A DNA stretch of 64,000 nucleotides from Actinomyces oris (GCF_001937445.1 NZ_MSKS01000028.1:1-64000), one strand, 5' to 3'; numbered from the stretch's first letter, positions 19,432-28,510 are shown. The notes: generated by a model from the letters alone, not told the origin. Numbers and translations are program-made.

Positions 19432-20355
19432 CTACAATTTCCATAGTCCACCCTGAACCCAACCATCAGGAGCGCCCGTGCTCCAAAAAGGAACAACCTC
19501 GTTTTCGGGAAACGTCCTGAACACCGAAGGTAGTATTTTAAGATTACCCGCCTTAAGAACTCTCAGTAGATATTGAATCAAAGTAGCCTGACCAAAAATT
19601 CGATTCATTGCATCGACACAGAATAGCACCTCGGGATGCGTTTCCCTTCTCGGCAACCTAGGCGTTTTACCATAAACTCGATTATACATACGTCCATGAT
19701 GTGCCGCGATGTTTCTCACGATATTCAGGGCTTTTAGCCAAGATTCCAACTGAGGAGAAGTGAGATTGACAGCATCAGCAACCTTCACCTGAGCAACGCG
19801 AGGTGACATTGAATAAAGATGCGTCAACATCCCCCAGTCCAACAACTCAACCGCCACCCATATCGGAAGGGTTCCACCATACCTCTCCTTGTGGTGCTGC
19901 ACAAAGTCCTCACGAGAAGTATCCAACTTTTCGTTATACCTCTTCAGCCACTCTTTGTATTCTGACGAGCGCTCCCCTCTTGCGACAGGACCTAACAAAT
20001 CTGCATTAAGATGGATGCACGGGTCTATCTCACCCAACGCATGCCCAACCAAGGCTCGCATCGACAGTTCAACTGGCGCCAGCGCAGCGAGGACCGCCAC
20101 CCTAAGTCGTGCATCAAAATCATAGAGAGCAACCACATCATCAAAAGCAGAGCCAGGAAGAAAACGATCAGATCGACCACCCCCATCCGGCCTACGCATA
20201 CGGAACGGATACCAGTACCCCGATAGGCGATAGTAGTTGACCCGACGCAATTTCTCGATGGCTCGCTCACGATCTGCAACACACATTCCCCGCCCTATAA
20301 GGAGATCTACCTGCTCCTCATAAGTTTTAAAGCTCTTGGGCTGTTCAACCACCAT
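19432..20355 (-). CDS. Abi_2 (AbiD/AbiF-type) abortive infection protein, HEPN fold
   Basis: 307 aa. It has the family hallmarks YYRLSGYWYPFR near residue 45 and a C-terminal RNIAAHHGRMYN, an Rx4H motif (Arg214, His219) typical of HEPN ribonucleases. AbiD/AbiF proteins in lactococci block phage replication after infection, so a phage-defence role is likely; the trigger is unknown. The gene is visibly AT-richer than all neighbours and uses codons rare in this window (AAA, ATA, TTA), indicating recent transfer. It stands alone with no modification or antitoxin partner. The ATG is preferred over a GTG 6 nt upstream. Confidence 0.85.
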   Translation of the reverse strand: MVVEQPKSFKTYEEQVDLLIGRGMCVADRERAIEKLRRVNYYRLSGYWYPFRMRRPDGGGRSDRFLPGSAFDDVVALYDFDARLRVAVLAALAPVELSMRALVGHALGEIDPCIHLNADLLGPVARGERSSEYKEWLKRYNEKLDTSREDFVQHHKERYGGTLPIWVAVELLDWGMLTHLYSMSPRVAQVKVADAVNLTSPQLESWLKALNIVRNIAAHHGRMYNRVYGKTPRLPRRETHPEVLFCVDAMNRIFGQATLIQYLLRVLKAGNLKILPSVFRTFPENEVVPFWSTGAPDGWVQGGLWKL

Positions 20356-20529
20356 TGCCACCTTGACTCATCATCGAGATAAAACGAAGACCGGCCCTGG
20401 ACTTCCTTGACGGAAGCGGAACCGGTCGTGATGGCTAGAAATATAATCGACGAAATGCCCGAGATCCAACTTAATGCAACATGACTTAAGTCACAATTTT
20501 GCACAAAATAGGGTAGTGACAGCTTCAGG

Positions 20530-21294
20530 TCAGGCCAGCAGCCACAGGGAGCCGTCAGGGATGACGGCCTCCGGAGCATCCTTGGGCCCTGCGCTGCGTG
20601 AGGCGTCGTCGTCCAGCAGGGTGATGACGGTAGCCCGACGGCGGCCACCGCCCTCCACGGCCGGCGCCACGGTGCCCCGATCCTGGATCCTCACCCGGCT
20701 GTCCAACCCGATGCCGCCCCTCTCCAGGCGGCGCAGTGTCTCGGTGTCGTCCTGGATCCGTCCGACGACGCCGTCGGAGCCCACCGGGAGGGTCTCCAGG
20801 CCCACCAGGTCGGGCACAATAAGGCGGCCGTCCGCCGTGGGGATCGGGTCCCCGTGCGGATCACGGGTGGGGTGCCCCAGGACCGCATCGAGTCTCTCCA
20901 GCAGCCGCTCGGAGACGGCGTGCTCAAGCTCCTCGGCCTCGGCGTGCACCTCGTCCCAGCCGAAGCCGAGCCGAGTGACCAGGTAGGTCTCCAGGATGCG
21001 GTGGCGGCGGATCATGCCCATGGCCCGGCGCCGCCCCTCCTCGGAGAGGGTGACGGCCTTGTAGGGCTCGTGGACGAGCAGCCCCTCCTCCACGAGGCGA
21101 GCCACGTTCTCCGAGGCGGTCGAGGGCGCCACCCCCATACGTTTGGCCAAGCCGGTGACGGAGGCGCCCGCGCCGCCCCACTCACTGGCGACCCACACGA
21201 CCTTGAGGTAGTCCTGCGTGACGGTCGAGTCCCCCGCCACCGAGGACTTCCCGCCGGATCCGCTCGGAGTCCTCCGCCCCATGGGCGCAGTCAC
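20530..21294 (-). CDS. DtxR/MntR-family metal-dependent regulator
   Basis: 254 aa. An N-terminal winged helix (about residues 20-80: SVTGLAKRMGVAPSTASENV) binds DNA. A dimerisation/metal-binding domain contains EAEELEHAVS and HPTRDPHGDPIP, whose Glu/His residues bind Mn or Fe in this family. A C-terminal FeoA/SH3-like domain follows (about 175-250). It probably represses metal uptake genes when metal is plentiful. The GTG start overlaps the upstream VKOR stop (GTGA), so the two are translationally coupled; an ATG four codons later is the alternative. Which metal it senses is not evident. Confidence 0.88.
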   Translation of the reverse strand: MTAPMGRRTPSGSGGKSSVAGDSTVTQDYLKVVWVASEWGGAGASVTGLAKRMGVAPSTASENVARLVEEGLLVHEPYKAVTLSEEGRRRAMGMIRRHRILETYLVTRLGFGWDEVHAEAEELEHAVSERLLERLDAVLGHPTRDPHGDPIPTADGRLIVPDLVGLETLPVGSDGVVGRIQDDTETLRRLERGGIGLDSRVRIQDRGTVAPAVEGGGRRRATVITLLDDDASRSAGPKDAPEAVIPDGSLWLLA

Positions 21295-22025
21295 CCGAAC
21301 AGCCTGGCCAGCTGGCCGCCGAAGGCGATGACGATGGTGAGGACCACCACCAGGTACATCGCCGCCATGATCCACCAGCGGGCCTTGAGCACGTCCAGCG
21401 CCAGGTTGTCGCGCAGCCCCAGGTGCCCGCCGGCCGCGGCCCAGGCCCAGGAGTGGGCAGCCACCGGGATGGTGACGGACCAGATGACCATGCAGAAGGG
21501 GCAGAGCTTGCCGAAGGTCACGATGGAGACGGACAGGAACCAGATGACGAAGGCGATCCCGCCGAGGCTGCCGGCGCTGAGCCCCCACCACATCCAGCGC
21601 GGCAGGCGCGCGCCGCTGAGCAGGACCGCACCGATCGCGGCCAGGGCCCCGAAGGCGATGGCCCCGACGAAGGAGTTCGGCACTCCCAGCAGGTTGCCCT
21701 GCCACACATTGAGGGAGTCGCCGCAGGACACCAGGGGGCTGACGTCGCAGACGAGCTCCGCGTCCGGGTTGCGCAGCAGGTCGAGCTGGGCGCTGATGAG
21801 CTCCCAGCAGGCGAGGATCCCGATGAGCGCGCACACGGTGAGCAGCCAGCCGAATCCCCGCTCGGCCCCGGAGCGCCGCAGCCAGGACGGGCGCACGGCT
21901 AGGTCCTCGCCGGCATCGCGGCGGGTGCGCCGGTCGAGCTCCTGAGCGGGGGCGGAGCCCAGGTAGGCCTCGAGCTCTTCCTCGCTCATCTCATCGATCT
22001 CGGCATCTGTGGGCATGCGCGACAT
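21291..22025 (-). CDS. Vitamin K epoxide reductase (VKOR) family protein
   Basis: 244 aa with an acidic cytoplasmic N terminus and five predicted membrane helices. It holds the VKOR cysteines: a pair in the first periplasmic loop (CDVSPLVSC) followed by LNVWQGNLLGVPNS, and the active-site CPFC near residue 160. In actinobacteria VKOR reoxidises DsbA-like oxidases using menaquinone, driving disulfide formation in exported proteins. No DsbA partner is adjacent. The ATG has GAGGAG upstream. The stop overlaps the start of the DtxR-type regulator. Confidence 0.9.
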   Translation of the reverse strand: MSRMPTDAEIDEMSEEELEAYLGSAPAQELDRRTRRDAGEDLAVRPSWLRRSGAERGFGWLLTVCALIGILACWELISAQLDLLRNPDAELVCDVSPLVSCGDSLNVWQGNLLGVPNSFVGAIAFGALAAIGAVLLSGARLPRWMWWGLSAGSLGGIAFVIWFLSVSIVTFGKLCPFCMVIWSVTIPVAAHSWAWAAAGGHLGLRDNLALDVLKARWWIMAAMYLVVVLTIVIAFGGQLARLFG

Positions 22026-22120
22026 CGTCAGTCTCCTCACCGGTGGTGCGTCAGCAGTTCTTCTGGGCGTCATGGGGGTTGTCAGGACGAGAGCGTATGC
22101 CACATGCGGCCACCTGCGCC

Positions 22121-24127
22121 CTACCCGTCCGAGGAATCGCTCTCCCCCTGGGCCTCGGCCCCCTCCTGTGGCTGCGTGGCCTCCTCAGGCCCCACGCTCT
22201 GCGAAGCCTCGGTCGGTGCCTGCACCGAGGTGGCCGACGCCGACGGGCTCGGAGTCGACGCCATCGTGGCCGTCGTCTGTCCCGGGGCGATACCGGGCAC
22301 GGGCCGCCACGCCCCCACCGTCACTGAGGCGTCGGAGTGAAGGATGACCGTCCGCCAGGCCACCAGCGCCCCGGTGGCATCGAAGGACAAGACGTGGAGG
22401 AAGGCGTCCTCGGTGACCGCGCCCAGTGACGTGCCGCCCTTGCCCGCCCCCGAGATGATCCCGGTGACGGGCAGGCCGGTTCGGGGGCTGATCTCTGTGG
22501 TCATCCCCCGCTCGGCGTGGACGTGACCGGCCAGGAGCAGCGGCGCACAGCCCTCCTTCGTGAGCGTGTCGAAGGTGGCGGGCTGGTGGATGAGAACGAC
22601 GTCGACCGGCGTACCCCCGCAGCTGGTCGTGGCCAGGCGGGAGGCGATCTTCTCGGTGGTCTCCCCGCCGCGGGGCTTGGTGCCCGCCGCCGTCGTGCGC
22701 TCGGCGTCGTCGTGCCCCAGGACAGTGATCCCGGCGACCGTCTGAACCGAGCCGTCGGTGACGGTCCACCCCTGGGAGCGCAGGCGGGAGGCGGTGGCGT
22801 CGGAGTCGTGGTTGCCGATCGTGGCGACCTTCTTCGCCGAGCTCGGGACCGCCTGGGTCAGCGCGTCGACGCACACCCGCTCCGGATCCGAACCGGTCAT
22901 CGTCAGGTCGCCGTCATCCATGTGGATATCGGCGCCCGAGAGCTGGTCGAGGACCCCGGAGAAGGCGATGACATCGAGGTTGCAGTGCAGGTCCGTGGTG
23001 AGCACGGCGGTCTTGCGTCCGCGCTCGGACACTGAGCGGGCCCCGGTCACCGAGATCGAGGGCGTCGCAGCGGCCCTCGGGCTCTCAGACGGCTGCGGGG
23101 CGGCATCGGGCTCAGGATCGGTGGCCTTCACCAGGGTCTTCGCGGAGGACGCCCTGACCCGGGCCTGCAGGTCCTCGGTGTCCACCTTTCCGTCAGCGGC
23201 GGTGACATCCACCAGGCCCTCAGTCTGCTCGGCGGCCTTCCAGGCAGCCCGCAGGTTGGTGTCCGCCTTGGCGTAAAATCCCTTACTCGTCTCCACGAAG
23301 GTACGCGCCTTGGGACCATAGGCGGTGACGACGTCGGCGATGCGTCCTGAGAAACGGGCCTGGGCCAGCGGGGTCCCCTCCAGGACGGACAGGGTGGAGC
23401 CGGGCGAGGGGGCCGTGCGCATGGCCGGCATCAGGAGAAAGGCCACGGTGGCCACGGCCGCGGAGAACGCCACGGTGGCGGCCCAACGGTGCGAGACGCC
23501 GGCTCGGACAGTCTCACGCCAGGGCTTGGTCGGTGCCAGGCGCCAGGCGGCCACACAGCACAGGAAGATCGCCTCGACGACCCCGGCCCGGCGCAGGGCG
23601 TCGCCGGCAAGTCCGTAGAGGCCCTGCCGGATCGTCAGGTCGGGGTGGGAGACCAGTGAGAGGTAGGAGGTCGCGTCGGAGGACAGGGACTGCCCCACGC
23701 TGGCCGCATTGGCCGTATCCGGTGCCGGATCGCCCGGGATCTCCCCCAGGACCACCTTGACACCGAGGATCCCCGCAGGGGACTCCATTGCCGCGGTTCC
23801 CAGCGGCCCGAGGTCCAGTGTGACCGTGGAGTCCAGGGTTGTCGACCAGGTCGCCTCGTGCGGGCCGACCGGCGTCGAGGCCGTCGCCGTAGACACCCCC
23901 AGCAGGAGGGAGACGAGGCTGGAGGCCAGGATCATGGCCGCCGTACTGATCGCCGTGCGGGTGCCGCGGCGACGACGACGCCACCACAGGCGCGGCGAGA
24001 GCAGCACCGTGACGACCAGGGCGCAGCAGTGCCGCACGGCTGTCAGCAGACCGTCCCACCGGTCTCCGGCTCCTCCGGTAGTGCCGGTACCGGCATCGGT
24101 GTCAGGGTCTGAAGCTGTCCGTAGCAC
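22121..24127 (-). CDS. Membrane-anchored calcineurin-like metallophosphoesterase
   Basis: 668 aa, GTG start with GAGG upstream. The N-terminal 240 residues hold three or more membrane helices separated by an extracytoplasmic loop. After a helical linker and a Pro/Ser-rich hinge, the phosphoesterase domain (about residues 375-600) shows the metal-binding series TTDLHCN, DDGDLTMTG, IGNHDSD, LIHQP and GHVHAE. An acidic Ser/Glu/Gln tail follows. The substrate is unknown; the extracytoplasmic setting suggests a cell-envelope or extracellular phosphodiester. It lies 8 nt after the HAD phosphatase gene stop, probably as one operon. Confidence 0.82.
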   Translation of the reverse strand: MLRTASDPDTDAGTGTTGGAGDRWDGLLTAVRHCCALVVTVLLSPRLWWRRRRRGTRTAISTAAMILASSLVSLLLGVSTATASTPVGPHEATWSTTLDSTVTLDLGPLGTAAMESPAGILGVKVVLGEIPGDPAPDTANAASVGQSLSSDATSYLSLVSHPDLTIRQGLYGLAGDALRRAGVVEAIFLCCVAAWRLAPTKPWRETVRAGVSHRWAATVAFSAAVATVAFLLMPAMRTAPSPGSTLSVLEGTPLAQARFSGRIADVVTAYGPKARTFVETSKGFYAKADTNLRAAWKAAEQTEGLVDVTAADGKVDTEDLQARVRASSAKTLVKATDPEPDAAPQPSESPRAAATPSISVTGARSVSERGRKTAVLTTDLHCNLDVIAFSGVLDQLSGADIHMDDGDLTMTGSDPERVCVDALTQAVPSSAKKVATIGNHDSDATASRLRSQGWTVTDGSVQTVAGITVLGHDDAERTTAAGTKPRGGETTEKIASRLATTSCGGTPVDVVLIHQPATFDTLTKEGCAPLLLAGHVHAERGMTTEISPRTGLPVTGIISGAGKGGTSLGAVTEDAFLHVLSFDATGALVAWRTVILHSDASVTVGAWRPVPGIAPGQTTATMASTPSPSASATSVQAPTEASQSVGPEEATQPQEGAEAQGESDSSDG

Positions 24128-24135
24128 AGCTCACC

Positions 24136-24993
24136 TCAGAGACGAGCGCCCAGTGAGACCTGGGCGGCAGGGTCCTCACCGTCGTGCGTCTGAGAGGCGA
24201 TGAGACTCGCCAGGGAGGTGACGTAGGTGACGGTGTCCTGCCAGCCGCCCACGGCCTGGCAGGGAACGCCCAAGGCCTTGACGGGGTAGTCGTTTCCCTC
24301 CGGGTCCAGGCGGTCGCCGACGAAGATCATCTCCTCCAACGCGATACCGGTCACCTTAGCCAGGCGCCTCATACCGTAGGCCTTGTCCACCCCCTTGAGA
24401 GTGATGTCGACGCTCGTGGAGCCGCCTGAGCGGACCTCCAGGTCCGGCAGGAGCGGGGCGACGGCGTCACGCAGAGCGGCCTTCTTCTCACCCGTGGGGT
24501 CCCACGCGCGCTTGGCGTCCAGAGGGGCCTCCTGCCCCAGGGCGGAGAAGGTGATCTGGCTGCCGCGGTCCTCCAGGATCTCCCCCCAGGTCTTGTCCTC
24601 CCACAGGCCGAGCCGACGCGCCTGGGCCTCGACGATCTCGAAACCGGTGCGGATCTGCTCAGGGGTGAGGTCGTTGGCGTAAACCAGCGTCCAGGCGTCC
24701 TCATCGCTCTCGGCGCGGGAGGGGTCGTAGGTGTAGTAGCGCGTTCCGCAGGTGGGCATGAGGTGGAGCCGGGAGAGCTCGTCGGCGTCGGCATCGAGGT
24801 GGGCCAGGACCTGGTCGCGGAACTGCCCCATCTGCCCCCCGGAGATGATGCAGACGGGGACGACGTCGAGCAGCCGCCTGAGCGCTGTGGCCATGGCCGG
24901 TGGCATGGCCGACTTCGAAGGCGCCAGCGTGTCATCGAGGTCGAAGGCCACCAGGCGGGGCAGCACCTGGAGGCTCATATCAGTCTGAGTCAT
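24136..24993 (-). CDS. HAD-superfamily (IIB, phosphomannomutase-like) phosphatase
   Basis: 285 aa. The nucleophile motif is FDLDDTLAPSK near residue 16, motif II is IISGG, and the late motifs are RSGGSTSVDITLKGVDKAYG and FVGDRLDPEGNDYP. The cap insertion and end motifs place it in the Cof/phosphomannomutase-like branch, which dephosphorylates or isomerises sugar phosphates. Its actual substrate is unknown. CACAAT lies 6 nt before the ATG, suggesting a leaderless start; a GTG 18 nt upstream in the same frame is possible. Confidence 0.82.
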   Translation of the reverse strand: MTQTDMSLQVLPRLVAFDLDDTLAPSKSAMPPAMATALRRLLDVVPVCIISGGQMGQFRDQVLAHLDADADELSRLHLMPTCGTRYYTYDPSRAESDEDAWTLVYANDLTPEQIRTGFEIVEAQARRLGLWEDKTWGEILEDRGSQITFSALGQEAPLDAKRAWDPTGEKKAALRDAVAPLLPDLEVRSGGSTSVDITLKGVDKAYGMRRLAKVTGIALEEMIFVGDRLDPEGNDYPVKALGVPCQAVGGWQDTVTYVTSLASLIASQTHDGEDPAAQVSLGARL

Positions 24994-25005
24994 AGGCGTA
25001 TTGTG
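24994..25005 (-). promoter_or_regulatory. Putative leaderless promoter of the HAD gene
   Basis: On the minus strand CACAAT-ACGCCT-ATG. The hexamer fits -10 at 4 of 6 positions with the same 6-nt spacing seen for other genes here. Confidence 0.3.
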
Positions 25006-25119
25006 TCCCACCCGCCTGGAAACCGGCCGAACCGGGCCCCAGACGGGTGGTGGAGTCAGTCTCTCTTCTCAGGCGGTCTCGTCAGTGGATCTCTGCGGAC
25101 GCACTGCGAACCGCGCCGG

Positions 25120-25293
25120 TCAGTCGGTCTGCTCGGGGTTGAGCATGTGCTCGCGAGCACGCGCCGAGGCCTCGGCCCGGGCGTCGCGGTCCTCGCGGCG
25201 TCCGCGCGAGATGAGTGCGGTGATGGACACCGCCAGGCCACCCCAGATGATGACGATGGCGATCAGCATGATGAGCACGGCGATTCCGGTCAT
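25120..25293 (-). CDS. metS: Methionine/alanine importer small subunit
   Basis: 57 aa, one N-terminal membrane helix (about residues 2-28, GIAVLIMLIAIVIIWGGLAV) and a charged C-terminal tail ending REHMLNPEQTD. Its position, starting 1 nt after the stop of an NSS transporter gene, matches MetS, the small subunit needed by MetP for methionine uptake in Corynebacterium. The identification rests on that arrangement and topology. Confidence 0.85.
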   Translation of the reverse strand: MTGIAVLIMLIAIVIIWGGLAVSITALISRGRREDRDARAEASARAREHMLNPEQTD

Positions 25294-25294
25294 C

Positions 25295-26875
25295 TCAGTC
25301 CTCCTCCCGGGAAGCGGCCTCCAGCGTGAGGGGCTCGAACTCGTCCACCGGGGTCTTCCAGGGGATGAGGCTCATGACGGCGGTGCCCAGGGCGACCACC
25401 AGCAGCATCCCCCACCCGAAGACCATGACGAAGCCGCTGGAGTAGGCCTCCGACTCGTATCCTTCAGACAGGTACGTCCACAGGGTCTGGATGAACATGT
25501 ATCCCAACAGGACGGGGACGACGGCGCCGACGAGGACCCGCCACCACAGGCCGATCATCCGGGACTCGGAGACGGCGTTGAGGTGGTCCTGAAGCAGCCT
25601 GGTGCGCCGCAGCACCCAGCCGACCACCACGCACATGATGATGGCCGAGGCGACCACGCCGATGTTGTTGATGAAGGCGTCCACGACGTCGAGGTCCGGC
25701 AGGCCCGAGCTGGTGGCGAACAGGACGAAGGACAGGACGGCGGCCGGGACGCCGACGACGAGGGAGGCCTTCTTCGGCGTCAGGTCGAGCTTCTCCCCCA
25801 CGCCGGCGGCCACCACCTGGATGATGGAGATGAAGGAGGTCAGCCCCGCCATGGAGAAGGAAGCGAAGAAGAGCACCCCGAAGAGCGCGCCTCCGGGCAT
25901 CTGGGCGATGACGGTGGGGAAGGTGATGAAGGACAGGGAGGGCCCGGTGATCTTCATCTCGCTGATCCCGACATGCTGCGTGTGCGCCATGAAGCCGAGG
26001 GTCGCGAAGACTCCGATGCCTGCGAACAGCTCGAAGGAGGAGTTGGCGAAGCCCGCCACGAGACCGGTTCCCACCAGGTTGGAGCGGCGCCGTTGGAGGT
26101 AGGAGGCGTAGGTGAGCATGATGCCGAAGCCCACGGACAGGGAGAAGAAGATCTGCCCGAAAGCCGCCATCCACACCTGGTAGTCCAGCAGGGCGGACCA
26201 CTTGGGTGTGAACAGAGCATTGAGGCCTTCCCCCGCCCCCGGGAGCATGAGGGCGCGCACCACGAGGCCGGCGAACATGAGGACCAGCAGCGGCAGGAAG
26301 ATCTTGTTGGCCTTCTCCACACCTCCGCTGACTCCCAGGGCGGTCACCACCAGGCCGAAGCCCCATACGAACAGCAGCGGCAGGGCCACGCCCATGATGA
26401 CTGTCGGGGAGTAGGCGACCTCGGAGCCGAGCCGGTCCATCCCGATGTAGTTCTGGAAGAAGCCTGCCGCGTCGTCGCCCCAGGCGATGTTGAAGGAGAA
26501 GAGCATGTAGCGCAGGGACCAGGCCACGACCACCGCGTAGTAGGTCATGATGACGAAGCAGATGAAGACTTGGAACCATCCCAGCCACTCGAGCCTGGCG
26601 GACAGGCGCCTAAAGACCGCCGGCGGGGAGCCACGGAAGCGGTGGCCCAGGGCGTAGTCGAGGAAGAGGATCGGCAGCCCAGCCGCCAGCAGCGCGATGA
26701 CGTAGGGAACGATGAAGGCGCCGCCGCCGTTGGTGTAGGCCACGCCGGGGAAGCGCCAGATGTTGCCCAGCCCGATCGCCGAGCCGATGGCGGCGATGAG
26801 GAAGCCGAGCTGACCGCTCCACTGCTCGCGCGGGGGCGCCTGAAGAGACTCGCTCTCCTCTGTCTTGGAGGTCAT
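25295..26875 (-). CDS. metP: NSS-family sodium-dependent transporter, methionine/alanine importer
   Basis: 526 aa with about twelve membrane segments. The first helix shows the neurotransmitter-sodium-symporter signature GFLIAAIGSAIGLGNIWRFP (residues about 23-42). The adjacent small-subunit gene points to the MetP branch, which imports methionine and alanine with Na+. GGAAGG lies 8 nt before the ATG. It is divergent from the purine nucleoside phosphorylase gene across a 227-nt gap that holds the opposing promoters; GATACT (27023-27028) there could be the -10 of the latter. Confidence 0.9.
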   Translation of the reverse strand: MTSKTEESESLQAPPREQWSGQLGFLIAAIGSAIGLGNIWRFPGVAYTNGGGAFIVPYVIALLAAGLPILFLDYALGHRFRGSPPAVFRRLSARLEWLGWFQVFICFVIMTYYAVVVAWSLRYMLFSFNIAWGDDAAGFFQNYIGMDRLGSEVAYSPTVIMGVALPLLFVWGFGLVVTALGVSGGVEKANKIFLPLLVLMFAGLVVRALMLPGAGEGLNALFTPKWSALLDYQVWMAAFGQIFFSLSVGFGIMLTYASYLQRRRSNLVGTGLVAGFANSSFELFAGIGVFATLGFMAHTQHVGISEMKITGPSLSFITFPTVIAQMPGGALFGVLFFASFSMAGLTSFISIIQVVAAGVGEKLDLTPKKASLVVGVPAAVLSFVLFATSSGLPDLDVVDAFINNIGVVASAIIMCVVVGWVLRRTRLLQDHLNAVSESRMIGLWWRVLVGAVVPVLLGYMFIQTLWTYLSEGYESEAYSSGFVMVFGWGMLLVVALGTAVMSLIPWKTPVDEFEPLTLEAASREED

Positions 26876-27102
26876 GAGTGCCTTCCGTGATGTGACGAAC
26901 GAAGGCGGCCCTGGGGCTACCTTCTCCTGCGGATGGGGCGCAGGCCCTTTTGTCGTTGGACGCTAGCCCAGCGACCACGATGTGTCGTCTGATGTTCACG
27001 ATACGGACAATCGTCAGGGCGGGATACTGTCTTTTCTCACGCGATCCATGCCACACTGAACACCACTGTCCACACCTGATTCACCACTCCGAGAGGACCC
27101 CC

Positions 27103-27825
27103 ATGGCCACCCCTCATATTGCCGCAGAGCCGGGAGACTTCGCCCCAGCCGTCCTCATGCCCGGCGACCCCAAGCGGGCCCGGCGCATTGCCGAGCTCCT
27201 CATGGATGACGCCCGCCTGGTCACTGACGTGCGCGGGATGCTGGGCTTCACCGGGACCGTGAACGGCAGGCCACTGAGCGTCATGGGCTCGGGGATGGGG
27301 CAGCCCTCCTTCACGATCTACGCCACCGAACTGTTCAGCCAGTTCGGGGTGGAGCGGATCATTCGGGTGGGCACCGCCGGCGCCCTCTCCCCGAAGGTCA
27401 AGGTCGGCGACGTCATCGTGGCCACCGGCGCCCACACGGACTCCTCCATGAACCAGCTGCGCATCCCGGGCGTCAACTTCTGCGCGGTGGCGGACTTCCG
27501 GCTGGCTGCGGCCGCATACGAGGCCTCGCAGCTCGAGGGGGCTCTGGCCGGCGGAGAAGTCCACCTGGGCACCGTCATGTCGCGGGACCACTTCTACTTC
27601 ACCCCTGAGGGGCAGACCGAGGCGCTGGCGAGGTACGGGGTCCTGGGAGTGGAGATGGAGGCCGCCGCCCTCTACGGGGTCGCCGCCGAGTACGACAAGC
27701 AGGCGCTGGCGATCCTGACCGTCTCCGACCACCTGCTGGACCACTCCGGCGACATGAGCGCCGCCGAGCGCGAGACCCGTTTCGCAGACTCTCTGCGCCT
27801 GGCCGTGGCGGCGGCCCACAGCTGA
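27103..27825 (+). CDS. deoD: Purine nucleoside phosphorylase, DeoD type
   Basis: 240 aa. The hexameric NP-I fold is indicated by VLMPGDPKRARRIAE, MGSGMGQPSFTIY, the phosphate-contact RVGTAGAL, and the substrate signature GVEMEAAALYG with TVSDHLLDHS near the end. The Asp of SDHL is the residue that marks the purine-specific branch. It cleaves purine (deoxy)nucleosides with phosphate for salvage. GAGAGG precedes the ATG. It is monocistronic with a hairpin downstream. A uridine phosphorylase is less likely. Confidence 0.9.
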   Translation: MATPHIAAEPGDFAPAVLMPGDPKRARRIAELLMDDARLVTDVRGMLGFTGTVNGRPLSVMGSGMGQPSFTIYATELFSQFGVERIIRVGTAGALSPKVKVGDVIVATGAHTDSSMNQLRIPGVNFCAVADFRLAAAAYEASQLEGALAGGEVHLGTVMSRDHFYFTPEGQTEALARYGVLGVEMEAAALYGVAAEYDKQALAILTVSDHLLDHSGDMSAAERETRFADSLRLAVAAAHS

Positions 27826-28196
27826 TCCACGTGCAGTCCTCCAGGTCGCTCGGGCCTCCGGGCGACCCAGACAACAGCGACTCCCCGGAGGCGGGGCGGG
27901 CAGTGTCCGCCCCGCCTTTGACGTAGTGCCCTCGCACAGCGGCAAGTCCTCAACCACACCCTCGCAGGGCTGCCTTACCTGCGAGGAATAACGAAAACCG
28001 ACGGCACACAACCCCAGCCTTCCTCAAAGGCCTCCAACGGGCGAAAACAACCTGACATGAATCGCTAAAACAGCGTCATTGCAACGATTGACAACGTGAT
28101 CCGAAGCAGGACAGGCTGCCCTTCGTTGCCGGGGAGCGGATGCGGATTTACGTTATTCACGTCCACAGCGCACATCCGCTCGAAAGGAAAAGCATC
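27826..28196. other. Intergenic region between deoD and the DUF1540 gene
   Basis: These 371 nt hold the deoD terminator hairpin at the left end. From about 27950 there is a locally AT-richer leader, presumably containing the promoter of the DUF1540 gene. No further ORF was supported. Confidence 0.5.
27889..27917 (+). terminator. Hairpin terminator after deoD
   Basis: An 11-bp stem AGGCGGGGCGG/CCGCCCCGCCT with a 7-nt loop, followed by TTG. It lies 63 nt past the deoD stop. The stem is strong but the T-run is weak. Confidence 0.6.
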
Positions 28197-28475
28197 ATGT
28201 CCGTCACCAAGATCTCCTCCTGCACCACCACCTCCTGCGCCTTCAACAACGGCGGCTGCACCGCCTTCGCCATCACCGTCGGTGGCGACAACGGCGCACC
28301 GGCCTGCGACACCTTCATCAGCCTCGACGCCCGCGGCGGTCTGCCGGTGGCCGAGGGCCACGTGGGTGCCTGCCAGCGCCTCGAGTGCGTCCACAACAAG
28401 GACCTCATGTGCACGGCCGAGGCCGTGACCGTCGGCGGCGACACCGCCGCCTGCACAACCTACGAGGTTCGCTGA
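28197..28475 (+). CDS. DUF1540 domain protein, two Cys-rich repeats
   Basis: 92 aa composed of two similar DUF1540 units. Each has the pattern C-x4-C...C-x-A-x(1-2)-(I/V)-T-V-G-G-(D/N)...C: first SSCTTTSCAFNNGGCTAFAI ending in CDTF, then CQRLECVHNKDLMCTAEAV ending in CTTY. Eight cysteines and few other features suggest a small metal (probably zinc) binding protein; the function of the family is unknown. The ATG follows AAAGGA. It stands alone and has its own strong terminator. Confidence 0.88.
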   Translation: MSVTKISSCTTTSCAFNNGGCTAFAITVGGDNGAPACDTFISLDARGGLPVAEGHVGACQRLECVHNKDLMCTAEAVTVGGDTAACTTYEVR

Positions 28476-28510
28476 CCGGAAGGCTCTCCAGCTCGAGCGG
28501 CTGGGGGCCA

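Noticed and set aside
25001-26890. 629-codon plus-strand open frame opposite metP
   Set aside because: Composition is typical antisense (Gly/Asp/His/Glu) and the NSS transporter is clear on the other strand.
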